Source: Pseudonocardia alaniniphila
Lineage (GTDB): Bacteria; Actinomycetota; Actinomycetes; Mycobacteriales; Pseudonocardiaceae
Direction: 5' to 3'
Assembly: GCF_022524485.1 (NCBI RefSeq)
Contig: NZ_JAKXMK010000019.1
Span: 62,001-126,000, forward strand
DNA: 64,000 nt
Below, in pieces: positions 1 through 7,838 of this stretch. Position 1 is the first letter of the stretch. Each line of letters starts with the position of its first letter. The notes under the pieces are model-generated. The model had not been told where the DNA came from. It searched no databases and saw only the letters and a list, made by a program, of their open reading frames with translations. The position numbers were made by a program, and so were the translations under genes.

Positions 1-1050
1 CCTGTCCTCGGGGGTGGTGCGCAGGGCCTGCAGGTCGAGCGGGTAGTTCACCATCGAGTCGAGCTCGAGGCGCTGACCGGCTCCGAGCCGGTTGTAGATC
101 ACCCGGGCCACCCTGGGCATGTCGGGGGTGATGGCCTCCTTCTCCACGAGCGAGGCGATGGTCAGCACGTCGTACGGGGTGGATCCGATGGCTTGCGCGC
201 CCGACACCAGGCCGGAGGCCTCGAGGCGCGTGTCCGAGGCGGCGAGCAGGCTGCGCAGCACGTCCACGGCCGAGGCGCCGGGCTCGACGCTGTAGATGCC
301 CGGCATCAGCAGGCCTTCCAGCCGACGGACAGGGTCGGCCTTCTCGACGCCTTCGAGCGCCCACGCCGGAACGCCGAGCGCAGCTGGGTCGGTGTCGACC
401 ATCGCTGCGCGCAGCGCGTCGACCGAGGCGCACTGCTGCGTGCCGTCCACTGTGTAGCAGCTGGCCTTCGAGATCAGGCTGAGCACGCCAGGGGCGACCG
501 TGCCGTCGGGCGCGCGCGTGTCATCGAGCTGCACCCCTCCCCGGATCTCCAGCTGGCCCACCCGCGATACCGGGTCGAGCAGCAGCGACACGGCTGACGC
601 CCCCGACATCCGAGACCGCATCTGGTAGTAGCCCGGCTGGACCGACCGGATCCGGCTGTCCTCCGCCGCGGCCTCGTTGAACGCCTGGACGCTCGCGACC
701 ACCCCGCGCTGGGTCAGGGTGCTGCCGATCTGGGTGGTCGAGTCGCCCGGTTTCACCTGCGCGATGACCGAACCGGAGCCGTCACCGTCGAAGTCGGGCG
801 TGGAGAACAGCGACGAGAACACGTAGTAGCCGCCGCCCGCGATGGCGCCGAGCAGCAGGAGCACCGCGAGCAGCAGGACGCCGCCGCTGCGGCGCCGTCG
901 GCGGGTGGCGGCCCGCTGCCGCCCCCGTGGGGGCGGCGGCGGCTCGTCCTGCGGGCCCGGGTACACGCCGATGGGTCCGGTTGCCACCGAGTCGTCCGCT
1001 GCACCACTGTGGTGAGGCGGTACTCGCTGGTCCCAACCGTCCGAGGTCAC
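1..1050 (-). CDS. mltG: Endolytic transglycosylase MltG (YceG), C-terminus beyond the window
   Basis: Inner-membrane lytic transglycosylase that cuts nascent peptidoglycan and limits glycan strand length. The frame starts at a GTG at 1050 and stays open to the left edge, giving about 350 residues without a stop. A cytoplasmic Pro/Arg-rich tail (about residues 30-55) precedes one membrane helix (LLLAVLLLLGAIAGG, about 58-75), then a LysM-like N-terminal part beginning VIAQVKPGDS, and the YceG catalytic region with SLVEKEAITPDMPRVARVIYNR, whose glutamate (EKEA) is the family's catalytic acid, followed by LELDSMVNYPL. It is last of alaS-ruvX-mltG, 44 bp after ruvX, the usual actinobacterial order. 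The start is inferred from the frame, because no ATG lies between the ruvX stop and the membrane helix. Confidence 0.93.
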   Translation of the reverse strand, partial: MTSDGWDQRVPPHHSGAADDSVATGPIGVYPGPQDEPPPPPRGRQRAATRRRRRSGGVLLLAVLLLLGAIAGGGYYVFSSLFSTPDFDGDGSGSVIAQVKPGDSTTQIGSTLTQRGVVASVQAFNEAAAEDSRIRSVQPGYYQMRSRMSGASAVSLLLDPVSRVGQLEIRGGVQLDDTRAPDGTVAPGVLSLISKASCYTVDGTQQCASVDALRAAMVDTDPAALGVPAWALEGVEKADPVRRLEGLLMPGIYSVEPGASAVDVLRSLLAASDTRLEASGLVSGAQAIGSTPYDVLTIASLVEKEAITPDMPRVARVIYNRLGAGQRLELDSMVNYPLDLQALRTTPEDR

Positions 1051-1094
1051 GGTTCCGACAGTATCGATGGCTCCGAGGAACCTGCAGAGCCGGG

Positions 1095-1520
1095 TCAGCG
1101 ACGGCGCGCGGCGTCCAGCCAGCCCTGCAGAATCGCCACGGCAGCGGCCTGGTCGACCACCGCGCGCTGCTTACGGCCCTTCACACCACGCTCACGCAGC
1201 TGCTGGGTGGCGACGACCGTGGTGAGCCTCTCGTCGGACAGCTCGACCGGCACATCCACGACCGACGCCAGCCCGGCAGCGAAGTCGCGCGCCGCTTCGG
1301 CAGCAGGCCCCTCCCGCCCGGCCAGCGTGCGTGGCAACCCCAGGACGATGCCGACGACCTCGTGGTCGGCGACCAGCCCGGCGATCGCCGTCAGGTCGCT
1401 GCCGCCCGCGACGTCGCGCGGGACGGTGACGAGCGGCGTGGCCAGCACTCCGTCCGGATCGGACAGAGCAACCCCCACACGCACCGCTCCGACGTCGATG
1501 CCGAGCCGCCGTCCCCTCAC
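1095..1520 (-). CDS. ruvX: RuvX/YqgF Holliday-junction resolvase-like nuclease
   Basis: RNase H-fold nuclease of the YqgF family, linked to pre-16S rRNA 5'-end maturation and, in mycobacteria, Holliday-junction resolution. The 141 residues match the usual family length. Visible motifs are the N-terminal GIDVG with the first catalytic Asp, LGLPRTLAG in the second strand region, SDERLTT, and the C-terminal VDQAAAVAILQGWL with the last acidic residue. It lies 30 bp after alaS and 44 bp before mltG on the same strand, consistent with one transcript. Confidence 0.95.
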   Translation of the reverse strand: MRGRRLGIDVGAVRVGVALSDPDGVLATPLVTVPRDVAGGSDLTAIAGLVADHEVVGIVLGLPRTLAGREGPAAEAARDFAAGLASVVDVPVELSDERLTTVVATQQLRERGVKGRKQRAVVDQAAAVAILQGWLDAARRR

Positions 1521-1550
1521 ACCGCCACCGTCACGTCCGGGGTCCGCCGG

Positions 1551-4211
1551 TCAGTTGCGCAGGGCCGAGCGCAGAGCCCGCACGGCGTCCGGAATACCGG
1601 CCGGGTCGGTGCCACCGCCCTGCGCCAGGTCCGCCTTGCCGCCGCCCCGGCCACCGACGGCCGCAGCGAACGTGGGGATCAGCGCGCCCGCAGCCAGGCC
1701 GCGGTCGCGGGCGGCAGCCGTGGTGGCTACCACGAACGAGACCTTCTCGCCGTCGCCGGAGAAGAGTGCGACGACTCCCGGCTGGGAACCGAGCCGGCCC
1801 CGGACATCGGAGGCCAGCGCACGGAGGTCGTTGCCGGCCACCCCGTCGGGTGCAGCCACCGCGACGAGCGAGACCCCGTCGATGTCCTCGGCGCCTGCGG
1901 CGAGGGCCCCGGCCGAGGCCAGCACAGCGTCGGCACGCACCTTCTCGAGGTCGCGCTCGGCCGTGCGCAGCCGCTCGATCAGGCCGTTGATCCGCTCCGG
2001 GAGCTCCTCGGGGCGCGCCTTCAGCTGGTCGGCCAGCGTGGAGACGAGCAGGTGCTCCTTCGACAGATGGCGGAACGCGTCGAGCCCGACGAGCGCCTCC
2101 ACGCGTCGCACGCCGGAACCGATCGAGGCCTCCGACAGCACCTTGATCATGCCGATCTCACCGGTGCGCCCGACGTGGGTGCCACCGCAGAGCTCGCGCG
2201 AGTAGTCACCCATGTCGACCACCCGGACGCGGTCGCCGTACTTCTCACCGAAGAGCATCATCGCGCCGAGGCGCTTGGCCTCGTCCATCGTGGTCTCGTA
2301 GGCCTCGACCTCACGGTTCTGCTGCAGGACCGTGTTGACCTCGTCCTCGATCTCGGCGAGCGCGGCCGGTTGGACGGCGCCGGTGGGCGAGGTGAAGTCG
2401 AACCGCAACCTGCCAGGGGCGTTGAGCGAGCCGGCCTGTGCGGCGGCGGTGCCCAGCGCGCCACGAACACCGGCGTGCACGAGGTGTGTGGCGGTGTGCG
2501 CCCGCGACACCGACGCACGCCGCGACCGGTCGACCTCGGCCACGACGGCGGCGTCGAGCGACACCTCACCGGCGACGACGACGCCGCGGTGCACCCGCAG
2601 CCCGGCGACCGGCGACTGCACGTCATCGACGCGGACGGTGAACGACGCCCCGCGCAGCTCACCGGTGTCGGCCTGCTGACCGCCCGCCTCGGCGTAGAAC
2701 GGGGTGCGGTCGAGCACGACCTCCACGTGCTCGCCCTCCCGCGCGGCGGCCACCGGCACGCCGTCGACGAGCAGGCCGACGATCGTGGCCTCGGCGCTGA
2801 GCTCGGTGTACCCGAGGAACTCGGTGACGCCGTGGGTGTCGAGCACAGTGCGGTAGATGGATCCGTCGCCGTGGCCGACCTTGCGCGTGGCGGCGTCTGC
2901 CTTGGCCCGGGAGCGCTGCTCGTTCATCAGCGTGCGGAAACGGTCCTGGTCGACCTCGAGGCCCGCCTCGGACGCCATCTCGAGGGTGAGGTCGATCGGG
3001 AATCCGTAGGTGTCGTGCAGCTGGAACGCCCGGTCCCCTGGCAGCACGAGCCCGCCGCTGCGCTTGGTCTCCGCCACGGCGGTGTCGAAGATGCGCGAGC
3101 CCGCGCTGAGCGTGGCGAGGAACGCCTCCTCCTCGGCCTCGACGACCGCGGAGATCCGCTCGAAGCCGCTGACGAGCTCCGGGTAGGTCGGCGCCATCTC
3201 GTCGCGCACGACCTCGGCGAACGACCGGAGCACCGGCTCGTTCACCCCCAGCAGCCGCGACGAGCGCACGATGCGCCGCAGCAGCCGGCGCAGCACGTAG
3301 CCACGGCCCTCGTTGGAGGGCGTGACCCCGTCGCCGATGATCATCACGCCGGACCGCGCGTGGTCGGCGATCACGCGGAACCGGACATCGTCGGTGGCGT
3401 CGACGCCGTAGCGACGGCCGGAGAACTCCTCGGCGCGGGTGATGACAGGGCGCACGAGGTCGGTCTCGTAGACGTTGTCGACGCCCTGGAGCAGGTACGC
3501 GACCCGCTCGACTCCCATGCCCGTGTCGATGTTCTTGTGCGGCAGCGCTCCGATGGGCGGATGCCCGTCCTTCGGGCTGAGCTCGCCGCGGACGTCCTGC
3601 ATGAAGACGAGGTTCCAGATCTCCAGGTACCGGTCCTCGTCGGCCTCGGGCCCGCCCTCGCGGCCGTGCTCGGGCCCCCGGTCGTAGTAGATCTCGGACG
3701 ACGGACCGCCCGGGCCGGGCACGCCCATGTCCCAGTAGTTGTCCTTGCCGTCACGACGCTGGATGCGCTCCAACGGCAGCCCGGCGATCTTCCGCCAGAG
3801 CTCGATGGCCTCGTCGTCGTCGCGGTACACGGTGACCCAGATGCGGTCGGGGTCGAAGCCGTAGCCTCCGGCGTCCTGGCTGCTGGTGATCAGGTTCCAG
3901 GCGTGCTCGATCGCGCCGGCCTTGAAGTAGTCGCCGAACGAGAAGTTGCCGGCCATCTGGAAGAACGTGTTGTGCCGGGTGGTGCGCCCGACCTCGTCGA
4001 TGTCGCCGGTGCGCACGCACTTCTGGATGGAGGTGGCGCGCGCGTAGGGCGGCGGCACCTCGCCGAGGAAGTACGGCTTGAACTGCACCATGCCTGCGTT
4101 GACGAACAGCAGGTTGGGGTCGTCGAGGATCAACGACGCGCTGGACACCTTGGTGTGCCCGGCGGCGACGAAGTGGTCGATGAAGCGACGGGTGATCTCG
4201 TGGGTCTGCAC
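1551..4211 (-). CDS. alaS: Alanyl-tRNA synthetase
   Basis: Class II synthetase charging tRNA-Ala, with editing of mischarged Ser/Gly. The 886 residues are full length. The start chosen is a GTG at 4211, giving MQTHEITRRFIDHF, which aligns with the family N-terminus; the frame stays open upstream but that extension is Arg/Pro-rich and unlike any AlaRS. Class II motif 1-3 regions include NAGMVQFKPYFLG and the TRHNTFFQMAGNFSFGDYFK stretch. The editing domain has the zinc ligands HTATH (about residues 570-574) and CGGTH (about 674-678), and the C-terminal DHHA1 part ends GGRGGGKADLAQGGG. No T-box leader is visible in the 95 bp upstream. Confidence 0.98.
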   Translation of the reverse strand: MQTHEITRRFIDHFVAAGHTKVSSASLILDDPNLLFVNAGMVQFKPYFLGEVPPPYARATSIQKCVRTGDIDEVGRTTRHNTFFQMAGNFSFGDYFKAGAIEHAWNLITSSQDAGGYGFDPDRIWVTVYRDDDEAIELWRKIAGLPLERIQRRDGKDNYWDMGVPGPGGPSSEIYYDRGPEHGREGGPEADEDRYLEIWNLVFMQDVRGELSPKDGHPPIGALPHKNIDTGMGVERVAYLLQGVDNVYETDLVRPVITRAEEFSGRRYGVDATDDVRFRVIADHARSGVMIIGDGVTPSNEGRGYVLRRLLRRIVRSSRLLGVNEPVLRSFAEVVRDEMAPTYPELVSGFERISAVVEAEEEAFLATLSAGSRIFDTAVAETKRSGGLVLPGDRAFQLHDTYGFPIDLTLEMASEAGLEVDQDRFRTLMNEQRSRAKADAATRKVGHGDGSIYRTVLDTHGVTEFLGYTELSAEATIVGLLVDGVPVAAAREGEHVEVVLDRTPFYAEAGGQQADTGELRGASFTVRVDDVQSPVAGLRVHRGVVVAGEVSLDAAVVAEVDRSRRASVSRAHTATHLVHAGVRGALGTAAAQAGSLNAPGRLRFDFTSPTGAVQPAALAEIEDEVNTVLQQNREVEAYETTMDEAKRLGAMMLFGEKYGDRVRVVDMGDYSRELCGGTHVGRTGEIGMIKVLSEASIGSGVRRVEALVGLDAFRHLSKEHLLVSTLADQLKARPEELPERINGLIERLRTAERDLEKVRADAVLASAGALAAGAEDIDGVSLVAVAAPDGVAGNDLRALASDVRGRLGSQPGVVALFSGDGEKVSFVVATTAAARDRGLAAGALIPTFAAAVGGRGGGKADLAQGGGTDPAGIPDAVRALRSALRN

Positions 4212-4306
4212 GGCGGTGCTTCCTGGTGGGTACGACGAGGGAGGCCGTCTCCAGTCTCCCTCAGGGGCGGGGACGCGGATCGGCAGGGGAGGGCGCAGCG
4301 GCGCCG

Positions 4307-4618
4307 CTACTCCCCTGCCCTGCGCGCTCGCGCGCCCGGCCGCACCACAGGATACGGCTCGTAGATGGCTTCCCTCATCGTCGGCAGGCCACCACCGGTG
4401 CGGCGTTCCACGAGGTCGGTGAGCTCCTGCTCGCGTGCGACCATCCCGGCCCGCACCTCCGCGCCGAACGCGCCGAGGCCGGCACCGACCTCGCGCAGGC
4501 CGTCGGCGATGTTGGCCCCGACCCCGGCGGGGGTGAGGCTGTGGGCCGCGGCGCTGGCCCGCCGAGTGACGTACGCGCCCGCGGCGATCCCGAGCCCGAG
4601 CCAGAACAGCCTGCTCAC
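4307..4618 (-). CDS. DUF6167-family small membrane protein
   Basis: A 103-residue conserved actinobacterial protein of unknown function, found between a DUF948 protein and alaS. The start is a GTG at 4618 that overlaps the DUF948 stop in a GTGA, indicating translational coupling. The N-terminus RLFWLGLGIAAGAYVTRR is a short hydrophobic segment followed by basic residues, so it is probably membrane-anchored with the rest cytoplasmic. The middle (GVGANIADGLREVGAGLGAFGAEVR) looks amphipathic-helical. The family assignment rests on this pattern and the gene order; no biochemical role is known to me. Confidence 0.8.
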   Translation of the reverse strand: MSRLFWLGLGIAAGAYVTRRASAAAHSLTPAGVGANIADGLREVGAGLGAFGAEVRAGMVAREQELTDLVERRTGGGLPTMREAIYEPYPVVRPGARARRAGE

Positions 4619-5025
4619 CGGCGTCCCCTCCGGCGGCCGAGGCGGCCGCGCCGCGAGTGGGCACCGGCATCGCGGCCCGCCCGCCGCGCCTTGACGGCCT
4701 TGTTCAGGCCGTAGGAGAACGCGGCGGCGCGGACGAGCGGACCGCCCAGCGTGGCGGTGAACAGCGACGTGAGCACGGAGATGTTGCTCGTGACCGTGCG
4801 CGCGCTGGAGGTGATGCCGTCGACGCGCTCGAGCTGCGTGTTGACCTGGTGCAGCGTGGTCTGCGCGTTGTCCAGCAGCGGCGCGCTGCCCTCGTGGGCC
4901 TTGCGGATCGCGATCGTGGCCTCGTCGAGCGTGCGGGACAGCTTCAGCAACGGAACGGCCAGCAGCAGGACGAGCACCACGAAGGCCCCAGCCGCGATCA
5001 GTGCCGCGATCTGGCCTGCTGACAC
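4615..5025 (-). CDS. DUF948 domain-containing membrane protein
   Basis: A 136-residue protein with an N-terminal membrane helix (IAALIAAGAFVVLVLLLAVPLL, residues 5-27) followed by a predicted coiled/helical stretch (LDEATIAIRKAHEGSAPLLDNAQTTLHQVNTQLERV) typical of DUF948 and general-stress YtxG-like proteins. A strongly basic C-terminus (RRGRLGRRRGRR) may contact nucleic acid or anionic lipid. The gene overlaps the DUF6167 gene by 4 bp and heads the conserved DUF948-DUF6167-alaS-ruvX-mltG string. Function unknown; the placement next to the cell-wall gene mltG may or may not matter. Confidence 0.85.
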   Translation of the reverse strand: MSAGQIAALIAAGAFVVLVLLLAVPLLKLSRTLDEATIAIRKAHEGSAPLLDNAQTTLHQVNTQLERVDGITSSARTVTSNISVLTSLFTATLGGPLVRAAAFSYGLNKAVKARRAGRDAGAHSRRGRLGRRRGRR

Positions 5026-5120
5026 GACGCCTCCCCATACCCGTCCGACCCGAAGTTGATCGCGGACAGGTTACTCCCCGGCCGTCACGGACGAGCTGGA
5101 GGCCCGGCATCTCCCACGGC

Positions 5121-5855
5121 TCACTCCTCGTCCGGTTCCTCCTCACCGTCCTCCACGAAGAAGCCGGCCAGGATCCGGCGCAGGCGGTTGAGTGCGCGGT
5201 GCTGGGTGACCCGCACGGCCCCCGGCGTCGAGCCGACGGCGTGGGCCGTCTCCTCGGCGCTCATCCCGACCGCAATGCGCAGCACCAGTACCTCGCGCTG
5301 GCGCGGGGTGAGGTGGCACAGCAGCCCGACGAGACGCTCGGTGAGCTCGGCTGCGAGCAGGTGCTGCTCCGGGCCGTCGTGCACGGCCGGAACGTCCGGC
5401 AGGTCGGCCATGGGCTCCGAGCGGTTGCGGCTGATGGCCCGGAACGCGTCGGTCACCTTGTGCGCTGCGATTCCGTAGACGAACGCCCGGAACGACAGCC
5501 CCCTGATCGTGTAGCCGGGCAGCGCGTTGACGACGGCCAGGCAGACCTCCTGGGCGATGTCGTCGGCCGAGCCGATGACGGTCTCCTGGCGGCCGAGCCG
5601 TCCGCGGCAGTAGCGCAGCACGAGCGGATGGATGGCCGTGAGCAGCCTGTCCTTCGCCCGCGGCTCTCCTGCCACGGCCTCTGCGACCAGGAGGTCCAGC
5701 AGTGCCGGCTCGGCTGCCTCCTCCTGTGCGTCCTGTGTGGAGCTTTCCGTTGCCGCCCGTAGTCGGACGGCGCGATACGGCTCTGCCGGCCCGCGCTGGG
5801 CCGGGACCAGGCCGGATGATCCCCCCGTGTCGACCGCCACTGCGAGGGCGCTCAT
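5121..5855 (-). CDS. SigD/ShbA-like sigma-70 family factor
   Basis: ECF-type RNA polymerase sigma factor of 244 residues closely resembling M. tuberculosis SigD and Streptomyces ShbA. Region 2 contains the diagnostic GSADDIAQEVCLAVVNALPGY and FRAFVYGIAAHKVTDAFRA (about residues 95-140); region 4 is LTPRQREVLVLRIAVGMSAEETAHAVGSTPGAVRVTQHRALNRLR (about 180-225). An acidic tail (VEDGEEEPDEE) follows. ShbA in Streptomyces directs transcription of the principal sigma gene; SigD affects stationary-phase genes. Those relatives usually sit near guaB, so this copy beside alaS may be a paralogue. No anti-sigma gene is adjacent. The start at 5855 is an ATG; a later start near residue 40 would still keep region 2 intact. 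Confidence 0.88.
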   Translation of the reverse strand: MSALAVAVDTGGSSGLVPAQRGPAEPYRAVRLRAATESSTQDAQEEAAEPALLDLLVAEAVAGEPRAKDRLLTAIHPLVLRYCRGRLGRQETVIGSADDIAQEVCLAVVNALPGYTIRGLSFRAFVYGIAAHKVTDAFRAISRNRSEPMADLPDVPAVHDGPEQHLLAAELTERLVGLLCHLTPRQREVLVLRIAVGMSAEETAHAVGSTPGAVRVTQHRALNRLRRILAGFFVEDGEEEPDEE

Positions 5856-6193
5856 CGGGTTTCACCTGTGATTGCAACGACGTGGCGCTCAACAGACAAC
5901 ATGCTGGGTCCCCTCCCTGCACCGGCGCCTCACCGGTGTGACGCGTCTGCCGCCTGCCCTCCGTTGGGCGTGGTGGCGGGTCGTGCCGTCGTACTCAGGA
6001 GAAACCGGACAGCCGACAGATACCTGCGATCCCCCGACGGCAGGGCCGACGTCCGATGTCGCCTCGTGCCTTCGCACACCTGCCGTGCCCAGCAAGGTGA
6101 TCGAAGTCGTTCTACCTTCAAGTACGCAGTTTGGGTGACACCCCAAGTTGGAGTCAAGAGAAGTTCGACGGACGGTTAGTTACTCTCCGGTCA
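5856..6193. promoter_or_regulatory. 338-bp divergent intergenic region between the sigma factor and TetR genes
   Basis: This stretch separates two divergent regulators and must carry both promoters. The last 120 bp are less GC-rich than the flanks. An imperfect dyad near 6132-6147 (TTGGGTG then CACCCCAA) lies about 50 bp before the TetR start and is a plausible TetR operator. Neither -10/-35 pair could be fixed with confidence, and the short open frames here look unlike real proteins. Confidence 0.4.
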
Positions 6194-6892
6194 ATGCCTG
6201 CGACCGATCAACCCCATCCGCGCGATCCGCGCGCCCGAGCGGCACAAACGAAGCGTGATCGAACACGCCGAGCGTTACTCGATGCCGCCGACACGGCGTT
6301 CGCCTCACACGGCTGGGCGAACGCGAGGATGGAAGACATCGCTGCCGCCGCGGGTGTGAGTGCGGCCACCGCGTATAACCATTTTCCGACAAAGCATGCG
6401 CTCGTCGGACACATCTTCCGGCCGGTCGTCCTGCCCCTCCTGACGCAGGCGCAGCAGGACGTCGCGACGGCCCGATCCATGGTCGACGCCCTGTGTGACC
6501 AGGTCAGCAGCCTGACACTGATCACCTTCCGGTTCCGGTCGCTCACCGCGTCCTTCTGGTCGGCCGTGCAGGAGTACACGATCAGGGTCGCCGGGCCCGC
6601 CGACCCCGCCGACGAGATCGATCCCCGAATCCTGGCACCCGTCCCCGTCCCTATTCAGATGCTCATCGAGCACGGGCAGGGAACCGGAGAGCTGCGACCA
6701 TTCCCGAGCGCCGTCGAAGTGAGCGGGCTGATCGTCAACATGGCATTGATCCGAAGCGTCAACCGGCCGCAGGAGTCGGCGGAGTTCACGTGCGAGATGT
6801 TACTGACCGTAATGTTCGGCATGCTCCGACCGGAACTGCTCGTCGACGCGGGCGACGACGGACGGCCGTTCCGCAACCGGCTCCGACCGTGA
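6194..6892 (+). CDS. TetR/AcrR-family transcriptional regulator
   Basis: One-component repressor of 232 residues. The N-terminal helix-turn-helix is complete: KRDRTRRALLDAADTAFASHGWANARMEDIAAAAGVSAATAYNHFPTKHALV (about residues 16-68). The C-terminal ligand domain is unlike any well-known subgroup. The ATG at 6194 (MPATDQ) is preferred to an in-frame ATG 63 bp upstream because the extra residues fall outside the fold and overlap the probable operator. It is divergent from the sigma factor gene and convergent with the reductase gene, so its target is unclear; the divergent gene or itself are the simplest candidates. Confidence 0.9.
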   Translation: MPATDQPHPRDPRARAAQTKRDRTRRALLDAADTAFASHGWANARMEDIAAAAGVSAATAYNHFPTKHALVGHIFRPVVLPLLTQAQQDVATARSMVDALCDQVSSLTLITFRFRSLTASFWSAVQEYTIRVAGPADPADEIDPRILAPVPVPIQMLIEHGQGTGELRPFPSAVEVSGLIVNMALIRSVNRPQESAEFTCEMLLTVMFGMLRPELLVDAGDDGRPFRNRLRP

Positions 6893-6980
6893 TTCCATCC
6901 GCGCGTGCCGCTCGGCGACGCCGCGGTCCCGTTGAGCGCTTCTTCCAGCCGTGGCCGGCCGGAGACCGTGGATGCGCCTA

Positions 6981-7592
6981 CTACTCGGTTCGGTACGTGC
7001 CGTAGTCGGGCAGCTCCGCCGATTCGTACGTGTGCACGGTGAGACCTGCCGCCGTGGTGCCGTTGCTGACGAGTCGCAGGCCGGTGCGCGCCGCGCCGTC
7101 CGGGAACAGCCGCCTGCCGGAGCCCACCACGAGGGGGGCGATCATCAACCGGATCACGTCGATCAGCCCGGCACTCAGCAGCGACTGGGCAAGCCGCGCG
7201 CTGCCGTGGATCTGGAGCTCCCGGCCAGGCTGCCGCTTGAGCTCGGCGACCTGCGCCAATACATCTCCGGACAGGATCGTCGTGCGCGCCCAATCGGCCC
7301 GGCGCAGACTCTGGGATGCCACGTACTTGGGCATGCTGTTCATCTTGCCGGCGAACGGGTCGTCCGGATCGGAGAGCGGCCAGAAGCTCGAGAAGCCGGC
7401 GTAGGTACGAGCGCCGAACAAGCACGCATCCGCCTCGTCGAACCACGACCCGGCCACCTGGAAGAAATCCTCGTCCAGGTAGGGCATGAGCCAGCCGCCG
7501 CGTGTGAACCCGTCGCTGCTGTCCTCGTCGGGAGACCCAGGGCTCTGCGAGACACCGTCCAGCGACAAGTACCCCGTCAACGTCAATCTCAC
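6981..7592 (-). CDS. Dihydrofolate reductase-fold (RibD C-terminal-like) protein
   Basis: A 203-residue NAD(P)H-binding reductase-fold protein of the RibD C-terminal / YyaP group that is common in actinobacteria and usually has no proven substrate. Evidence: N-terminal RLTLTGYLSLDGVSQSPG, FGARTYAGFSSFWP, the strand-loop ELQIHGSARLAQSLLSAGLIDVIRLMIAPLVVGSGRRLF (about residues 125-165). The start is the GTG at 7592 (MRLTLTGYLS), which matches family N-termini; 13 more residues upstream are possible but are basic and unaligned. It stands alone, separated from rocD by a strong hairpin. Confidence 0.87.
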   Translation of the reverse strand: MRLTLTGYLSLDGVSQSPGSPDEDSSDGFTRGGWLMPYLDEDFFQVAGSWFDEADACLFGARTYAGFSSFWPLSDPDDPFAGKMNSMPKYVASQSLRRADWARTTILSGDVLAQVAELKRQPGRELQIHGSARLAQSLLSAGLIDVIRLMIAPLVVGSGRRLFPDGAARTGLRLVSNGTTAAGLTVHTYESAELPDYGTYRTE

Positions 7593-7733
7593 CAGGCTTC
7601 TCCTCGTCCGCGGCACCGGCGCACTGGCCACGCCGGGGACCGGCGCCGTCCGGGAAGCTCGTCGGCACGCCAGGGGGCCGGCCGCCTTCCCCGAGCGTGC
7701 CGACCCACGCTTGCTGATCTTAACGGCGCACCG

Positions 7734-7764
7734 GGGCGCCGGACGGGACTCACGTCCGGCGCCC
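7734..7764 (-). terminator. Perfect 11-bp stem-loop after rocD
   Basis: Left arm GGGCGCCGGAC (7734-7744) and right arm GTCCGGCGCCC (7754-7764) pair perfectly around a 9-nt loop. It lies 75 bp downstream of the rocD stop and 140 bp before the next leftward gene, so it most likely ends the ddaH-rocD transcript. No U-tract follows, as is common for actinobacterial terminators. Confidence 0.7.
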
Positions 7765-7838
7765 GGCTTGCCCGTGTCGTCTCCTACCGCCGGTTCGGCG
7801 AGAAGATCACGCCTGTGGTGGCGGCGGTCGGGACGGAC

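Noticed and set aside
927..4364. 1145-codon open frame on the plus strand
   Set aside because: It is antisense to alaS and ruvX, has Arg/Asp/Val-biased shadow composition typical of GC-rich opposite frames, and no domain.
5889..6157. Small leftward open frames upstream of the sigma factor (possible anti-sigma)
   Set aside because: No membrane helix or anti-sigma motif; composition is like intergenic sequence.
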